Below are positions 34,285 through 43,516 of a stretch of DNA of 64,000 bases, piece by piece. A program made the position numbers and the translations under genes. Location: the NCBI GenBank assembly GCA_963843285.1, contig CAWJJO010000017.1:1-64000 (forward strand), given 5' to 3'. The notes beneath the pieces are model-generated. The model ran no database searches. It saw only the letters and a program-made list of their open reading frames with translations, and was not told the DNA's origin. Numbering within the stretch: position 1 is the stretch's first letter; the number at the start of each line of letters is the position of its first letter. Source of the stretch: CAZDDB01 sp963843285 (GTDB lineage Bacteria; Acidobacteriota; HRBIN11; JAKEFK01).

Positions 34285-35217
34285 ATGCAGGCTATTCAGG
34301 ATACTGACCTCGAGGAAGTAGAAGCGTCGTTGTTTTTCTTGCCATTGCATCCGCCGCCTCCATTTTCCTCGCTGGTCCGCGTGGAATTCGGCGCGCTTTC
34401 ACATATCGGCAAAATCCGGAAGACAAACGAAGATGCCTTTCTTGTGTATCGCATGAGCCGGTTGTGGGAAAAACTGAATACGAATCTATTAGCAAAGGAG
34501 ATTCCGGACCGCCATGAAGAGGATGCGTACGCGATGGGAGTGGCCGACGGTATGGGGGGTGCAGAAGGCGGTGAAATCGCGAGCAGCGTGGCCCTCCGGG
34601 TTCTGGTCAATCTGATTTTGAATGCGCGCCAATGGGTCTTGAAACTAGATAATCCGGAAACGCGCGATGCGGAAATCGAGGTAACAAAAGAACGCGCGCA
34701 AAAGTACTTTCACAAGATCGATCAAACACTGTTGAAATATGCGGAAGCGTATCCCCGTCTGAAGGGTATGGGAACAACCTTCACAGGTGTTTATACTTTT
34801 GCCGATGATGCGTTTCTCACCCATATCGGCGATTCGCGCGCGTACCTGTTTCGTGACGGAAAACTGGATCAGTTGACGCGCGATCACACACTGGTGCAAT
34901 TGCTGGTGGATAGCGGAACCGTTTCTCCCAAAGATGCGGCGAAACACCAGTTTCGTCATATGCTGAGCAGCGTTCTGGGCGGTCAGGAACAAAAGATCAC
35001 CTTCGATATCCATCATTTTCAAATCAGAGATCAGGATCGTATTCTACTGTCTACGAACGGACTAACGGACCTGGTACCGGATGCGGATATCGCCGCAACG
35101 CTGACCGAAAAAGAAGACCCGCAACAGGCGTGTGAAAAATTAGTCGATCTGGCGCTGGATAAGGGCGGAAAAGACAACGTAACCGTTGTCCTGGGCCACT
35201 ACTCCTTACCTAAGTAA
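34285..35217 (+). CDS. PP2C-family Ser/Thr protein phosphatase
   Basis: 310 residues from ATG 34285. PP2C metal motifs: 'KTNEDAFLV' (first Asp), 'MGVADGMGGAEGGEIAS', 'GMGTTFTGVY', 'THIGDSRAYLFRDGKLDQLT', 'LSTNGLTDLV' and 'GGKDNVTVVLG'. A ~50-residue insertion lies between the first Asp and the ADGMGG motif. Likely opposes the Ser/Thr kinases in this window; the next gene is one of them. Confidence 0.93.
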   Translation: MQAIQDTDLEEVEASLFFLPLHPPPPFSSLVRVEFGALSHIGKIRKTNEDAFLVYRMSRLWEKLNTNLLAKEIPDRHEEDAYAMGVADGMGGAEGGEIASSVALRVLVNLILNARQWVLKLDNPETRDAEIEVTKERAQKYFHKIDQTLLKYAEAYPRLKGMGTTFTGVYTFADDAFLTHIGDSRAYLFRDGKLDQLTRDHTLVQLLVDSGTVSPKDAAKHQFRHMLSSVLGGQEQKITFDIHHFQIRDQDRILLSTNGLTDLVPDADIAATLTEKEDPQQACEKLVDLALDKGGKDNVTVVLGHYSLPK

Positions 35218-35220
35218 TCT

Positions 35221-35262
35221 ACATCCCCACATCCCCACATCCCCCTATCCTCCTTCTTACAC
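35221..35262. repeat. Family A repeat, right arm only
   Basis: ACATCCCCACATCCCCACAT ... CTCCTTCTTACAC between phosphatase and kinase. It is followed by a CCGCGTTTTCCGCGGTTTCT/TGCGTCTTTGCGAG stretch of the low-complexity kind also seen at 39262 and 57768. Confidence 0.7.
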
Positions 35263-35338
35263 CTCCGCGTTTTCCGCGGTTTCTGCGTTTAAATCCGCGT
35301 TGCGTCTTTGCGAGAAATTTCCGCTATACTGTTGCGTC

Positions 35339-37939
35339 ATGGCTGTCTTGCAACCGGGCACTACGATCGGTCCATACGAAATCCAGTCTCAAATCGGAGC
35401 GGGTGGAATGGGCGAAGTGTATCGCGCGAAGGATCCGCGTTTGGGACGCGAAGTGGCGATCAAGGTTTTGCCTTCCGAATTTTCAGCCGATGCGGATCGA
35501 CTTCGCCGGTTTGAACAGGAAGCGCGGGCGGCAGGAATCCTGAATCATCCCAATATTCTGACCGTTTATGACATCGGCACGCACGACGGTTTTCCGTACG
35601 TTGTTTCCGAGCTACTGGTTGGCGAATCATTGCGCGAGCGGCTTGGTGGAACCGCGCTCAATCAACGGAAAGCAATTGAGTATTCCCTTCAAATTGCGCA
35701 CGGTCTTGCGGCGGCGCACGATAAGGGAATCGTTCATCGCGACCTGAAGCCTGAAAATATTTTCGTCACGCGAGATGGGCGCATCAAGATTCTCGATTTT
35801 GGTCTGGCGAAGCTGACCATTCCGGAACCGGTCAGCGGAGGCCGTTCGGCTCTTGCAACGATGGATCCGGGAACGCAGCCGGGCATGGTGCTGGGAACGG
35901 TAGGGTACATGTCTCCTGAACAGGTTCGCGGGCGCGAAGTGGATCATCGATCGGATCTGTTTAGTTTCGGCGCCATCTTATACGAAATGGTTACGGGCAA
36001 GCGGGCGTTTCATCGCGATTCGACCGCCGATACGGTGAGCGCGATTCTGAGGGAAGATCCCGTCGATCCATCTTCTACCAACAGGAGTGTTCCCGCCGCG
36101 TTGGAGCGAATCATTCGTCATTGTCTCGAAAAAAATCAAGAAGAAAGATTTCAATCGGCGCGCGATCTCGCGTTTGATCTCGAAATGATTTCCGGCGTCT
36201 CCGGCACCGGCATTACAGAAGCCGCAACTGTTCCTGCCGAACGGAAGGGATGGCCTCGATCGAAAATTGCGCTGCTTTCCCTATTTTTAGCGGGATTGAT
36301 TGTTGGCGTTACCGGCGCCTTTTTTCTCACAAAGGATTTTACGAAACGGGAGCCGACATCGTTTCAGCGACTGACTTTCCGGCGCGGTTACGTTTCTGCA
36401 TCCAGGTTTACTCCTGACGGTCAAGCGATTCTGTACTCTGCCGCCTGGGCGGGTTCGCCGTTCGAAATTTTTTCAACGCGCCCGCAAAGTCCTGCATCCC
36501 GATCGCTCAATTTGCCGGTTTCAGAATTGCTTGGTGTTTCCTCCGCCGGAGAAATGGCCATTCTGCTAAATCCGCGTTTCATTGTTGGATGGCAGCGAAC
36601 CGGAACTCTGGCGCGTGTTCCGATCGATGGAGGCGCCCCGCGCGAAGTTGTGGAGGGGGTTCAGGATGCGGACTGGTCGCCAGATGGAACACAGCTCGCG
36701 GTTGTTCGCAACGTGCCGGGCAAGCGTCGTCTCGAATTTCCAGTCGGGAAAATCATCTATGAAACAGACGGCTGGTTGAGTCATATTCGCTTCTCCGCCG
36801 ATGGCCAATGGATTGCTGCTATGGAGCATCCTGGAATCGGTGATGACCGGGGGGTAGTAGTACTTTTTGATTTGAATGGAAACAAAAAAGTGCTGACGAA
36901 TGATGAATGGTCCAGCGCATCGGGACTTGCCTGGTCTCCGGACAAAAAGGAGATCTGGTTTACGGCGAGTGAAGCGGGATCCAATCAGCAGCCTTTGCGG
37001 GCGGTGTCACTTTCCGGCCAGCAGCGAGTTGTGTTTGAAATGGCCGGCAACGTCGTGTTGCATGATGTGCTGCCCAGCGGAGAGATCTTGCTGGCCCGGG
37101 ATGACAGGCGAAGGGAAATGATTGGGCTTCCAAAAGGGGAAAAAGTGGAGCGCGATTTGTCCTGGTTTGACTGGGCGTATCCTCGCCAAATTTCGGACGA
37201 TGGAAAGTTTGTTCTGTTCGAAGAACAGGGCGCAGGAGGCGGGCACAATTATTCGGTTTATCTGCGGGCGATGGACGGTTCTGCGGCGGTACGTCTTGGC
37301 GACGGCTACGCGCAAGCTCTTTCGCCCGACGGCCAATGGGCTCTTTCCTCTTTCCCCGGAGTGCAAAAAAGCTATACGATTCTTCCAACGGGAGCAGGGC
37401 AGCCAAAAACCCTGGAGTTTCCTTCGTTCCAGCGTGTGAACAATGCGAGCTGGTTTCGGGATGGCAAGCGGATTCTCATGGCGGCGGCCGAACCGGAACG
37501 CCAGGGCCGAACCTGGATTTACGACATTGAATCTGCCAAATTGCAACCGGTCACACCGGAAGGAGTTTTTGATCCCGTTCAATTGTCGATCGATGAGAAG
37601 TCTGTGCTTGCCCGTTGTATCGAAGAGGGTTACTGTCTTTATCCGGTGGCGGGAGGAACACCGAAAAAAGTTGCCGGGCTCGAACCTCAAGACATTCCCG
37701 TAGGACGAACCACGGAAGCAGATTCCATCTACACTCTCCGCGCAGGTTCGTTTCCCGCAAAGGTGGAGATTGTCAATCTTACTACCGGTGAAAGAAAGCT
37801 GTGGAAGGAAATTATTCCTCCTGATCTGGCGGGAACAGTACTGCCCCTCAACATGAGAATCACTCCGGACGGTCTTGCATATGTCTACACCTACCGCCGC
37901 GTCCTTTCCGATCTATATCTCGTCAAAGGCCTGAAGTAG
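35339..37939 (+). CDS. Ser/Thr protein kinase with WD40/TolB-like sensor
   Basis: 866 residues from ATG 35339. Kinase: 'IGAGGMGEVYRAKD', 'VAIKVLPSEF', 'HRDLKPENIF', 'DFGLAKL', 'GTVGYMSPEQVRGREVDHRSD'. One membrane segment follows (~317-337, 'LFLAGLIVGVTGAFFL'), then an extracytoplasmic beta-propeller with repeated 'SPDG/TPDG' blades ('FTPDGQAILYSA', 'WSPDGTQLAVV', 'ALSPDGQWAL'). This PknB/PASTA-less layout is typical of Acidobacteria. Ligand unknown. Confidence 0.93.
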   Translation: MAVLQPGTTIGPYEIQSQIGAGGMGEVYRAKDPRLGREVAIKVLPSEFSADADRLRRFEQEARAAGILNHPNILTVYDIGTHDGFPYVVSELLVGESLRERLGGTALNQRKAIEYSLQIAHGLAAAHDKGIVHRDLKPENIFVTRDGRIKILDFGLAKLTIPEPVSGGRSALATMDPGTQPGMVLGTVGYMSPEQVRGREVDHRSDLFSFGAILYEMVTGKRAFHRDSTADTVSAILREDPVDPSSTNRSVPAALERIIRHCLEKNQEERFQSARDLAFDLEMISGVSGTGITEAATVPAERKGWPRSKIALLSLFLAGLIVGVTGAFFLTKDFTKREPTSFQRLTFRRGYVSASRFTPDGQAILYSAAWAGSPFEIFSTRPQSPASRSLNLPVSELLGVSSAGEMAILLNPRFIVGWQRTGTLARVPIDGGAPREVVEGVQDADWSPDGTQLAVVRNVPGKRRLEFPVGKIIYETDGWLSHIRFSADGQWIAAMEHPGIGDDRGVVVLFDLNGNKKVLTNDEWSSASGLAWSPDKKEIWFTASEAGSNQQPLRAVSLSGQQRVVFEMAGNVVLHDVLPSGEILLARDDRRREMIGLPKGEKVERDLSWFDWAYPRQISDDGKFVLFEEQGAGGGHNYSVYLRAMDGSAAVRLGDGYAQALSPDGQWALSSFPGVQKSYTILPTGAGQPKTLEFPSFQRVNNASWFRDGKRILMAAAEPERQGRTWIYDIESAKLQPVTPEGVFDPVQLSIDEKSVLARCIEEGYCLYPVAGGTPKKVAGLEPQDIPVGRTTEADSIYTLRAGSFPAKVEIVNLTTGERKLWKEIIPPDLAGTVLPLNMRITPDGLAYVYTYRRVLSDLYLVKGLK

Positions 37940-38013
37940 GGGCGACCCTTGTGGTCGCCCCGCACAGAATCGCAAATACTTTGAGGAGTGCGACCGCAAG
38001 GGTCGCCCCCTAC
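37936..38013. repeat. REP family D hairpin
   Basis: TAGGGGCGACCCTTGTGGTC ... GACCGCAAGGGTCGCCCCCTA. It begins at the stop codon of the kinase and ends 9 bp before the stop of the convergent dehydrogenase, so it could serve both as a terminator. Confidence 0.8.
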
Positions 38014-38022
38014 CGGACGAAA

Positions 38023-39045
38023 TTAACTACCCGTCGTAATCACCACTCGAAACTGCGCCTTCCCGCTCATCATCCGGTCGTACGCTTCTGTTGCGCGATC
38101 TAACGTGAACACTTCATTCATCGATCGTACGCCAGTCAGCGCGCAGAAATTCAGCGTATCTTGCGAATCGATCGATGATCCGGATGGCCAGCCGCTGATC
38201 GAACGGCGACCGCCTAACAAAAAAGTCGGTGATACTTCCAGCGTATCCGTTGCGGCGCCAAGTAGAATCATCTTTCCATTGATTCCCAACCCTCCAAGCG
38301 CAGCGTTCATCGCTTTCCCGCTTGTGACTGTAGCCAGGATGATTTTTCCTCCGCCCATCTTGTTGAGTTCTACCGCAGGATCCTGCGACTGGCTATCAAC
38401 GTATTGATGTGCGCCGAGCTGTTTGGATAGTGGCTCCTTATCCTTCCCTCGCGCAATCGCAACGGTGTGAAATCCCATTTTTGCCGCGAATTGGACGCCA
38501 AGATGACCGAGTCCGCCGATGCCAAGAATTGCGACCAGATCACCCGGACGCGCGCCGCTGTTGCGGAGCGAATTGTACGTTGTGATTCCTGCGCACATTA
38601 ATGGCGCTGCCTCAACAGCCGATAACTTGTCAGGAATCAACGCCAGCGCTTCAGCGGGAGTGATCATAAAATCCGCATAGCCGCCATCTTGTGTAATTCC
38701 GGTGATTCTTGATCCCGTTTGGCATGTAACAAAGTTGCCGCGCCGGCACGAATCACAGTAACCGCAGTGTCCGCCGTGCCAGCCAACTCCCACGCGCTGA
38801 CCAGTATTCCATCCATTTACACCGACGCCGATCGCGTCAATTACACCGGCAACTTCATGACCGGGAATTCGCGGATAATCAATCCCGGGCCAGTGACCTT
38901 CTTTTGTCAGTGAATCGCTGTGACAAATCCCGCAAGCCTGGACTTTGATTCGCACTTGCCCGCGGCCAGGTTCCGGAATCTCACGTTCCACCAGCTCAAA
39001 CGGTTCTCGCGGTGTTCGCACTTGAACAGCTCTCATCTTCGGCAT
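38023..39045 (-). CDS. Zinc-dependent alcohol dehydrogenase
   Basis: 340 residues. ATG 39045 is chosen over the TTG at 39060 because GGAGGA stands five bases before it. MDR family: catalytic zinc ligands Cys38 ('ACGICHSD'), His63-Glu64 ('PGHEV'), Cys151 ('PLMCAGIT'); structural zinc Cys94/97/100/108 ('GGHCGYCDSCRRGNFVTC'); Rossmann 'GIGGLGHLGVQFA'. Resembles propanol-preferring or cinnamyl-type enzymes that use NAD(P)H. Substrate not predictable. Confidence 0.93.
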   Translation of the reverse strand: MPKMRAVQVRTPREPFELVEREIPEPGRGQVRIKVQACGICHSDSLTKEGHWPGIDYPRIPGHEVAGVIDAIGVGVNGWNTGQRVGVGWHGGHCGYCDSCRRGNFVTCQTGSRITGITQDGGYADFMITPAEALALIPDKLSAVEAAPLMCAGITTYNSLRNSGARPGDLVAILGIGGLGHLGVQFAAKMGFHTVAIARGKDKEPLSKQLGAHQYVDSQSQDPAVELNKMGGGKIILATVTSGKAMNAALGGLGINGKMILLGAATDTLEVSPTFLLGGRRSISGWPSGSSIDSQDTLNFCALTGVRSMNEVFTLDRATEAYDRMMSGKAQFRVVITTGS

Positions 39046-39102
39046 GGCTTCCTCCGTCAAGAATCAAATCTAGTTATTTTGTCGTCACTTTGCCTCAGGA
39101 AA

Positions 39103-39257
39103 GTGTAAGAAGGGGGATGTGGAGACTGGTGGAGATGTGGGGATGGTTCAGCAACGGTCATTCGTACAAGTAGCATTTTTGCTTTTTCTCAATCAGAATT
39201 TTTCAAAAGACCACGATCCGGAAAACCAAGTCCATCCCCTTATCTCCATTTCTTACA
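39103..39257. repeat. Family A repeat with long loop
   Basis: Left arm GTGTAAGAAGGGGGATGTGG (39103) and right arm TCCATCCCCTTATCTCCATT...CTTACAC (to 39257), about 85 bp apart. It occupies the divergent region between dehydrogenase and permease and is followed by CTTTGCGTCTTGGCGTCTTT. Confidence 0.75.
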
Positions 39258-39303
39258 CTCCCCTTTGCGTCTTGGCGTCTTTGCGAGAGAATGCTAAATC
39301 AAC

Positions 39304-40563
39304 ATGAAAGGACCGAGGCTTCAGAAGAATCTGGGATTTGCGCAGGGATTGGCGTTGTATCTTGCGGCGGTCCTTGGCACCGGGATATTGATTGTGCCTC
39401 TTCTCGCGTGGCGCGAGGGAGGTCCGGCGTCTTTAATCGCCTGGGTGCTTCTGGGCTTTCTTGGTCTCGCTCTGGCATGGACGTTTGCCACAGCGGGCGC
39501 GCAATTACCTGATGCAGGTGGGATCCAGTCGATGATCGGACGTGTGTTTGGTCCTTCCATTGGAACTTGGACACGGTATCTGGTCTTTTTCACCATACCT
39601 GCGGGCGCGGTCCCTGCAGCATTTATTTTCGCGCAGCATTTGTCCGCGGCCTTCCAATTTCCCGGGTTGTCTATTCCATACCTGGCATTTGGATGCTGGA
39701 TCCTGATTACAGTCGCCAACTATTTTGGAATTCGCGTCAGCGCGAACGCGCAGCTGGTCCTGAGCGCGCTACTGGTGGCATTGCTAGCGGTTTTCGTTGT
39801 CGGGGCATTCCCTTCGGTTCGAACCAAGCACTTTTTCCCGTTCGCGCCGATGGGATTTCGTGGAATTGCGAACGCGGCGCTTCTGATTTTCTGGTCGTTT
39901 GTGGGTTGGGAAGCGATTGCGCATCTGGCCGAAGAATTTCGTAATCCAAAGCGCGACATGATTCGTTCTGCGATTGTTGCCGCTGTAATTGTCGGTGTGT
40001 TTTATCTGGCCGTATCGTTCGTCTTGATCGGTATCGGTGTTTTGAATTTCAACACGGAACAAAATGCGCCGCTGGTAGAGATGGCGCAAACGATGTTCGG
40101 CGACGCAGGCCGCATATTCACAGGCATTCTGGCCGCGGTGATCTGTCTGGGCACCATGAATGCATACGTGGCGGGACTTTCCAGACTGGGTTACGCGATG
40201 TCGCGAGATGGCGATCTACCACGATTTCTTGCAAAGCTGGATTCAGATACCGGTACCCCTAAAAACAGTGTTCTGTTCCAGTTTCTTATGAATTGCACAG
40301 CGCTTTCAGTTCAAATCTTTTTTGATCTTCCGCTTCGATACTTTTTTATCGTTCCAAACGTTGCCTTTCTCTCGCTCTATATCCTTGGTTGCCTCTCGGT
40401 CGCGCGATTGTTGCGCGGACGCCCCGCCGCAGTCGCAGCGGCCTACTGCTCCACCGCTGTTTGTGCCGCGATGCTTCCGTTTGCCGGGGGAGCGCTTCTG
40501 TATCCTTCGATCGTCGCAGCAATCGCCCTCATCTTGATTTTGTTCAAACAAAGAAGGAAGTAG
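39304..40563 (+). CDS. APC-family amino acid permease
   Basis: 419 residues with about 12 hydrophobic segments. 'GLALYLAAVLGTGILIVPLLA' is the conserved first helix of the amino acid-polyamine-organocation family (G-x-G-I-x pattern); 'FWSFVGWEAIAHLAEEFRNPKRD' is the conserved loop region. Closest in layout to YjeH-like exporters. Substrate unknown; the putrescine genes upstream are not in the same operon. Confidence 0.9.
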   Translation: MKGPRLQKNLGFAQGLALYLAAVLGTGILIVPLLAWREGGPASLIAWVLLGFLGLALAWTFATAGAQLPDAGGIQSMIGRVFGPSIGTWTRYLVFFTIPAGAVPAAFIFAQHLSAAFQFPGLSIPYLAFGCWILITVANYFGIRVSANAQLVLSALLVALLAVFVVGAFPSVRTKHFFPFAPMGFRGIANAALLIFWSFVGWEAIAHLAEEFRNPKRDMIRSAIVAAVIVGVFYLAVSFVLIGIGVLNFNTEQNAPLVEMAQTMFGDAGRIFTGILAAVICLGTMNAYVAGLSRLGYAMSRDGDLPRFLAKLDSDTGTPKNSVLFQFLMNCTALSVQIFFDLPLRYFFIVPNVAFLSLYILGCLSVARLLRGRPAAVAAAYCSTAVCAAMLPFAGGALLYPSIVAAIALILILFKQRRK

Positions 40564-40566
40564 CTC

Positions 40567-40674
40567 GTGTAAAAGGGGATGTGGGGATCAGGGGGATACG
40601 GAGATGTTTTTTTTGTTTTCTTAAATAATAACTATCCCCACATCTCCATCATCCCCTTATCTCCCTTCTTACAC
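40567..40674. repeat. Family A repeat, full hairpin
   Basis: GTGTAAAAGGGGATGTGGGG ... TTAAATAATAACTATCC ... CTCCCTTCTTACAC. It fills almost exactly the gap between two convergent stop codons (40563 and 40677), so it may act as a two-way terminator. The best preserved copy with 18951-19060. Confidence 0.88.
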
Positions 40675-40676
40675 TT

Positions 40677-43334
40677 TCATTCTTGGTCTTTGCGGAGCAT
40701 CCCGGTCCAGTTGAAGACAAGCGTGATTGGGGCGAAGATGGCTTGGGCAGGGGAGGAGTTGATCAAGAACCGTTGTCCATCGGACGTAACGACATATTGA
40801 TTGCGATCGCTGCCGATCAGACCTTGCGGAATCACAAATGTTTGGAATAAAGGCTTCGGCACGCTCGCATCAAACGTCTCGCCGGGCGTTATTTCGACAG
40901 CCATGAGTTTTCCATCGGGAGCCAGGTAATACAGCTCCTTTCCATCCCCGCGCCAGTAGGGCTGGTCGCCGCCACCTGTGGAGACCTGCCATTTGCCGCT
41001 TCCTGCATCCGGAAAACGGCGCACGTAAATTTCGGACCGGCCGATTTCATCCGATCCATACGCCACCCATTTTCCATCCGGCGAGAAGCGTCCGTGCGCC
41101 TCATTGAATTCAGAATGGACATAGGACTGCGGTTTGCGATCGCCAAACAAGGGAAGATACGCGAGGTCATATTTTGTTTTTGGATCCTCCTGCTCAAACA
41201 GGATGTAGCGGTTATCTTTGCTCCAATCATCCGCGAATTGTGCATCCGGCATTTCCAGCAAAACTTTCTTTGGCGCAGTTCCGCTGGCAGGTTGCTCAAA
41301 AATATCAAAGGAGGTTTCTTGGCTAGACCCGGCATAGATAATTCTTGTTCCATCCGGAGACCAGAGCGAACCGTAATGATTGGAGGCGGTATCGTTTGTC
41401 AGCCGGCTAAAGGTGCCGCGGGAAAGATCCACAATCCAGAGATTCACACGGCCGGTGGATGAATCCACCAGCCCGACAGTCAGCTTCTTTTCATCGTTGG
41501 AAAAGGTCGGCTCAATGATTTGTCCCGTATCTCCCACATCTGCAATCTGTTTTCCCCCGCGATCCATCCAGACAAGCTGTGTATTGATCAAATCTACATT
41601 CGAGTAACACAGTACACCGTTATTAGAAACAGAAAACGAATGATACGCTCCGTCAAAGCTGACATTTTCGACAATCGGAAACGCTTCGCCGGTAACTTCT
41701 GATTTCTTCAAATCAAATTTGCTAACGGTCAAATTCCTTTCCCGGACAAACAGGATCCATCCGGGATCAACGATCTCGGCATGAACTGCATCCTTCAGGA
41801 TTTTCTTGATGCTTGTCGAATCCAGACTCCCGATATAGACCCCCCTATCTTCAATACCGCCGCCGGATTGAAAAACGAAATGATTGTCATCGGGTAAAAA
41901 CTTCGGGTGGATCGCCGGTCGCCCGCTGATCTCAGGAAACACAGGAGACGGTGTGCCGCCGGCCGCGGAAATCCTGTAAACGCTGCCCGCTGTAAAATTC
42001 GGGGAAAAGATGATGACGCCATCTTTGTTCCAGCTTCCGCCCCGTGCGACGGGGGCATCACAAAGCGTTTGCGGAGGTCCTTCCTGCATATCGATCTTCT
42101 TCAGCTTGCCGTCTGCAAAAAAGCCGACATACCGGTTGTCTGGAGCCCAGAATGGATAGGTGGCATTGCTTGTTCCCGGCAGCCTTTTCGCATTCACCCA
42201 ATCGGTGGAACGGACCCAGAGCGAAGTTTCTCCGTTGATTGTCTTGGCAACGAACGCGACACTCTTTCCATTAGGAGAAATTGCGAGCTGTCCGGTGATG
42301 CGCGTATCGCCTTCCGGCACCAGCGAAAGCCGCAACAAGGAGAAGTCTTTCGGAACGCGCGTGGTGAAAAAAAGAATTGCGGCAGCAAGCAAGACCAAAG
42401 TTGTTGCGATCCATCCGATCCTCTCCCAGTTTTTGGGGCGGACAATTTTTCCGGTGCTGGCAGTGGGCGTGCTTTGCGATGTTTCTGAAATCCATTTCAG
42501 CTCGCTGGCTACATCATGAGCGTTTTGCCATCGCTCATCCGGATCTTTCGCCAGGCATTTCTTGACGACATGATCTAAAGCCGGAGGAGTCAACGGTTGA
42601 ATGCTGGAGATCGGTGGCGGTTCGGTCGAAAGAATGGACGAGATCAGCGCCGCTTTGCTTGTCCCCTTGAACGCGTGTTGACCGGTGGCCATCTCATAGA
42701 TCACTTCTCCCAGCGCAAAGATGTCGGTGCGCGGATCTGCCTCTTTGCCTTCGAGTTGTTCGGGCGCCATATACTGGACTGTGCCCAGTATTGTGCCTTC
42801 TTCCGTTAACGGTTTTTCGCGCGTTTCCATGTGTGAACCGGATGGAACCTTATCTTGCAACTGGTATTTGGCCAGACCAAAATCGAGCAGTTTTGCCCCT
42901 GATTTTGTCAGCATGATGTTGCCCGGTTTCAAGTCGCGATGAACGACTCCCTGGCGATGCGCTTTGTCTAACGCTTCGGCGATCTGGATACCATGTTTCA
43001 GCACCTGATCGACAGCCAGCGGCCCTTTGTCCAAACGATGCGCAAGCGACTGTCCTTCCAGATATTCCATCACCAGAAAGTCTGTGCCGTTCTGATGGCC
43101 GATGTCGTACAAAGAGCAAATATTCGGATGGGATAAACTGGAAATTGTGCGCGCTTCCCGTTCAAAGCGCTGTTTCAGATTCGGATTTTCGGAGAGATGC
43201 GACGGCAAGACTTTGATCGCGACAATCCGGTCCAGACGCGTATCCTTCGCGCGATACACTTCTCCCATTCCACCCGCGCCAATGGGTGCTATGATTTCAT
43301 AAGGACCGAGTTTTGTGCCTGCCGTTAATGACAT
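40677..43334 (-). CDS. Ser/Thr protein kinase with TolB-like propeller
   Basis: 885 residues from ATG 43334. Kinase: 'IGAGGMGEVYRAKD' (18-31), Lys42, 'HRDLKPGNIML', 'DFGLAKYQ', 'GTVQYMAPEQLEGKEADPRTD'. Membrane segment ~312-333 ('ATTLVLLAAAILFFTT'). Extracytoplasmic WD40/TolB-like blades: 'ISPNGKSVAFVA', 'SNDEKKLTVG', 'WSPDGTRIIYAG', 'FSPDGKWVAYGSDEIG'. Paralog of the kinase at 35339. Confidence 0.93.
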   Translation of the reverse strand: MSLTAGTKLGPYEIIAPIGAGGMGEVYRAKDTRLDRIVAIKVLPSHLSENPNLKQRFEREARTISSLSHPNICSLYDIGHQNGTDFLVMEYLEGQSLAHRLDKGPLAVDQVLKHGIQIAEALDKAHRQGVVHRDLKPGNIMLTKSGAKLLDFGLAKYQLQDKVPSGSHMETREKPLTEEGTILGTVQYMAPEQLEGKEADPRTDIFALGEVIYEMATGQHAFKGTSKAALISSILSTEPPPISSIQPLTPPALDHVVKKCLAKDPDERWQNAHDVASELKWISETSQSTPTASTGKIVRPKNWERIGWIATTLVLLAAAILFFTTRVPKDFSLLRLSLVPEGDTRITGQLAISPNGKSVAFVAKTINGETSLWVRSTDWVNAKRLPGTSNATYPFWAPDNRYVGFFADGKLKKIDMQEGPPQTLCDAPVARGGSWNKDGVIIFSPNFTAGSVYRISAAGGTPSPVFPEISGRPAIHPKFLPDDNHFVFQSGGGIEDRGVYIGSLDSTSIKKILKDAVHAEIVDPGWILFVRERNLTVSKFDLKKSEVTGEAFPIVENVSFDGAYHSFSVSNNGVLCYSNVDLINTQLVWMDRGGKQIADVGDTGQIIEPTFSNDEKKLTVGLVDSSTGRVNLWIVDLSRGTFSRLTNDTASNHYGSLWSPDGTRIIYAGSSQETSFDIFEQPASGTAPKKVLLEMPDAQFADDWSKDNRYILFEQEDPKTKYDLAYLPLFGDRKPQSYVHSEFNEAHGRFSPDGKWVAYGSDEIGRSEIYVRRFPDAGSGKWQVSTGGGDQPYWRGDGKELYYLAPDGKLMAVEITPGETFDASVPKPLFQTFVIPQGLIGSDRNQYVVTSDGQRFLINSSPAQAIFAPITLVFNWTGMLRKDQE

Positions 43335-43516
43335 GAAGCGATCTATTTAACCACAGATTATGGCCAACAGTAATTGTGTTGGAGAGGTCCTTCTTCATCT
43401 GGAATTCATTTCCCGGAGTCTTTCCCGGCAATCGTTCTCGCCTGCTTCCAGCCTGCAATTATTCTGGCAAAGCGCGTATCCGCTCCGCGAACTCTGCGCT
43501 CTCCGCGTCAAATGTC

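Noticed and set aside
35186..35338. Longer start for the kinase at 35339
   Set aside because: The extra 51 codons pass through a family-A repeat and low-complexity DNA; the kinase domain begins right after ATG 35339.
6331..40674. CRISPR array from the recurring CCCCACATCTCC units
   Set aside because: Copies are kilobases apart, inverted within each unit and without regular spacers.
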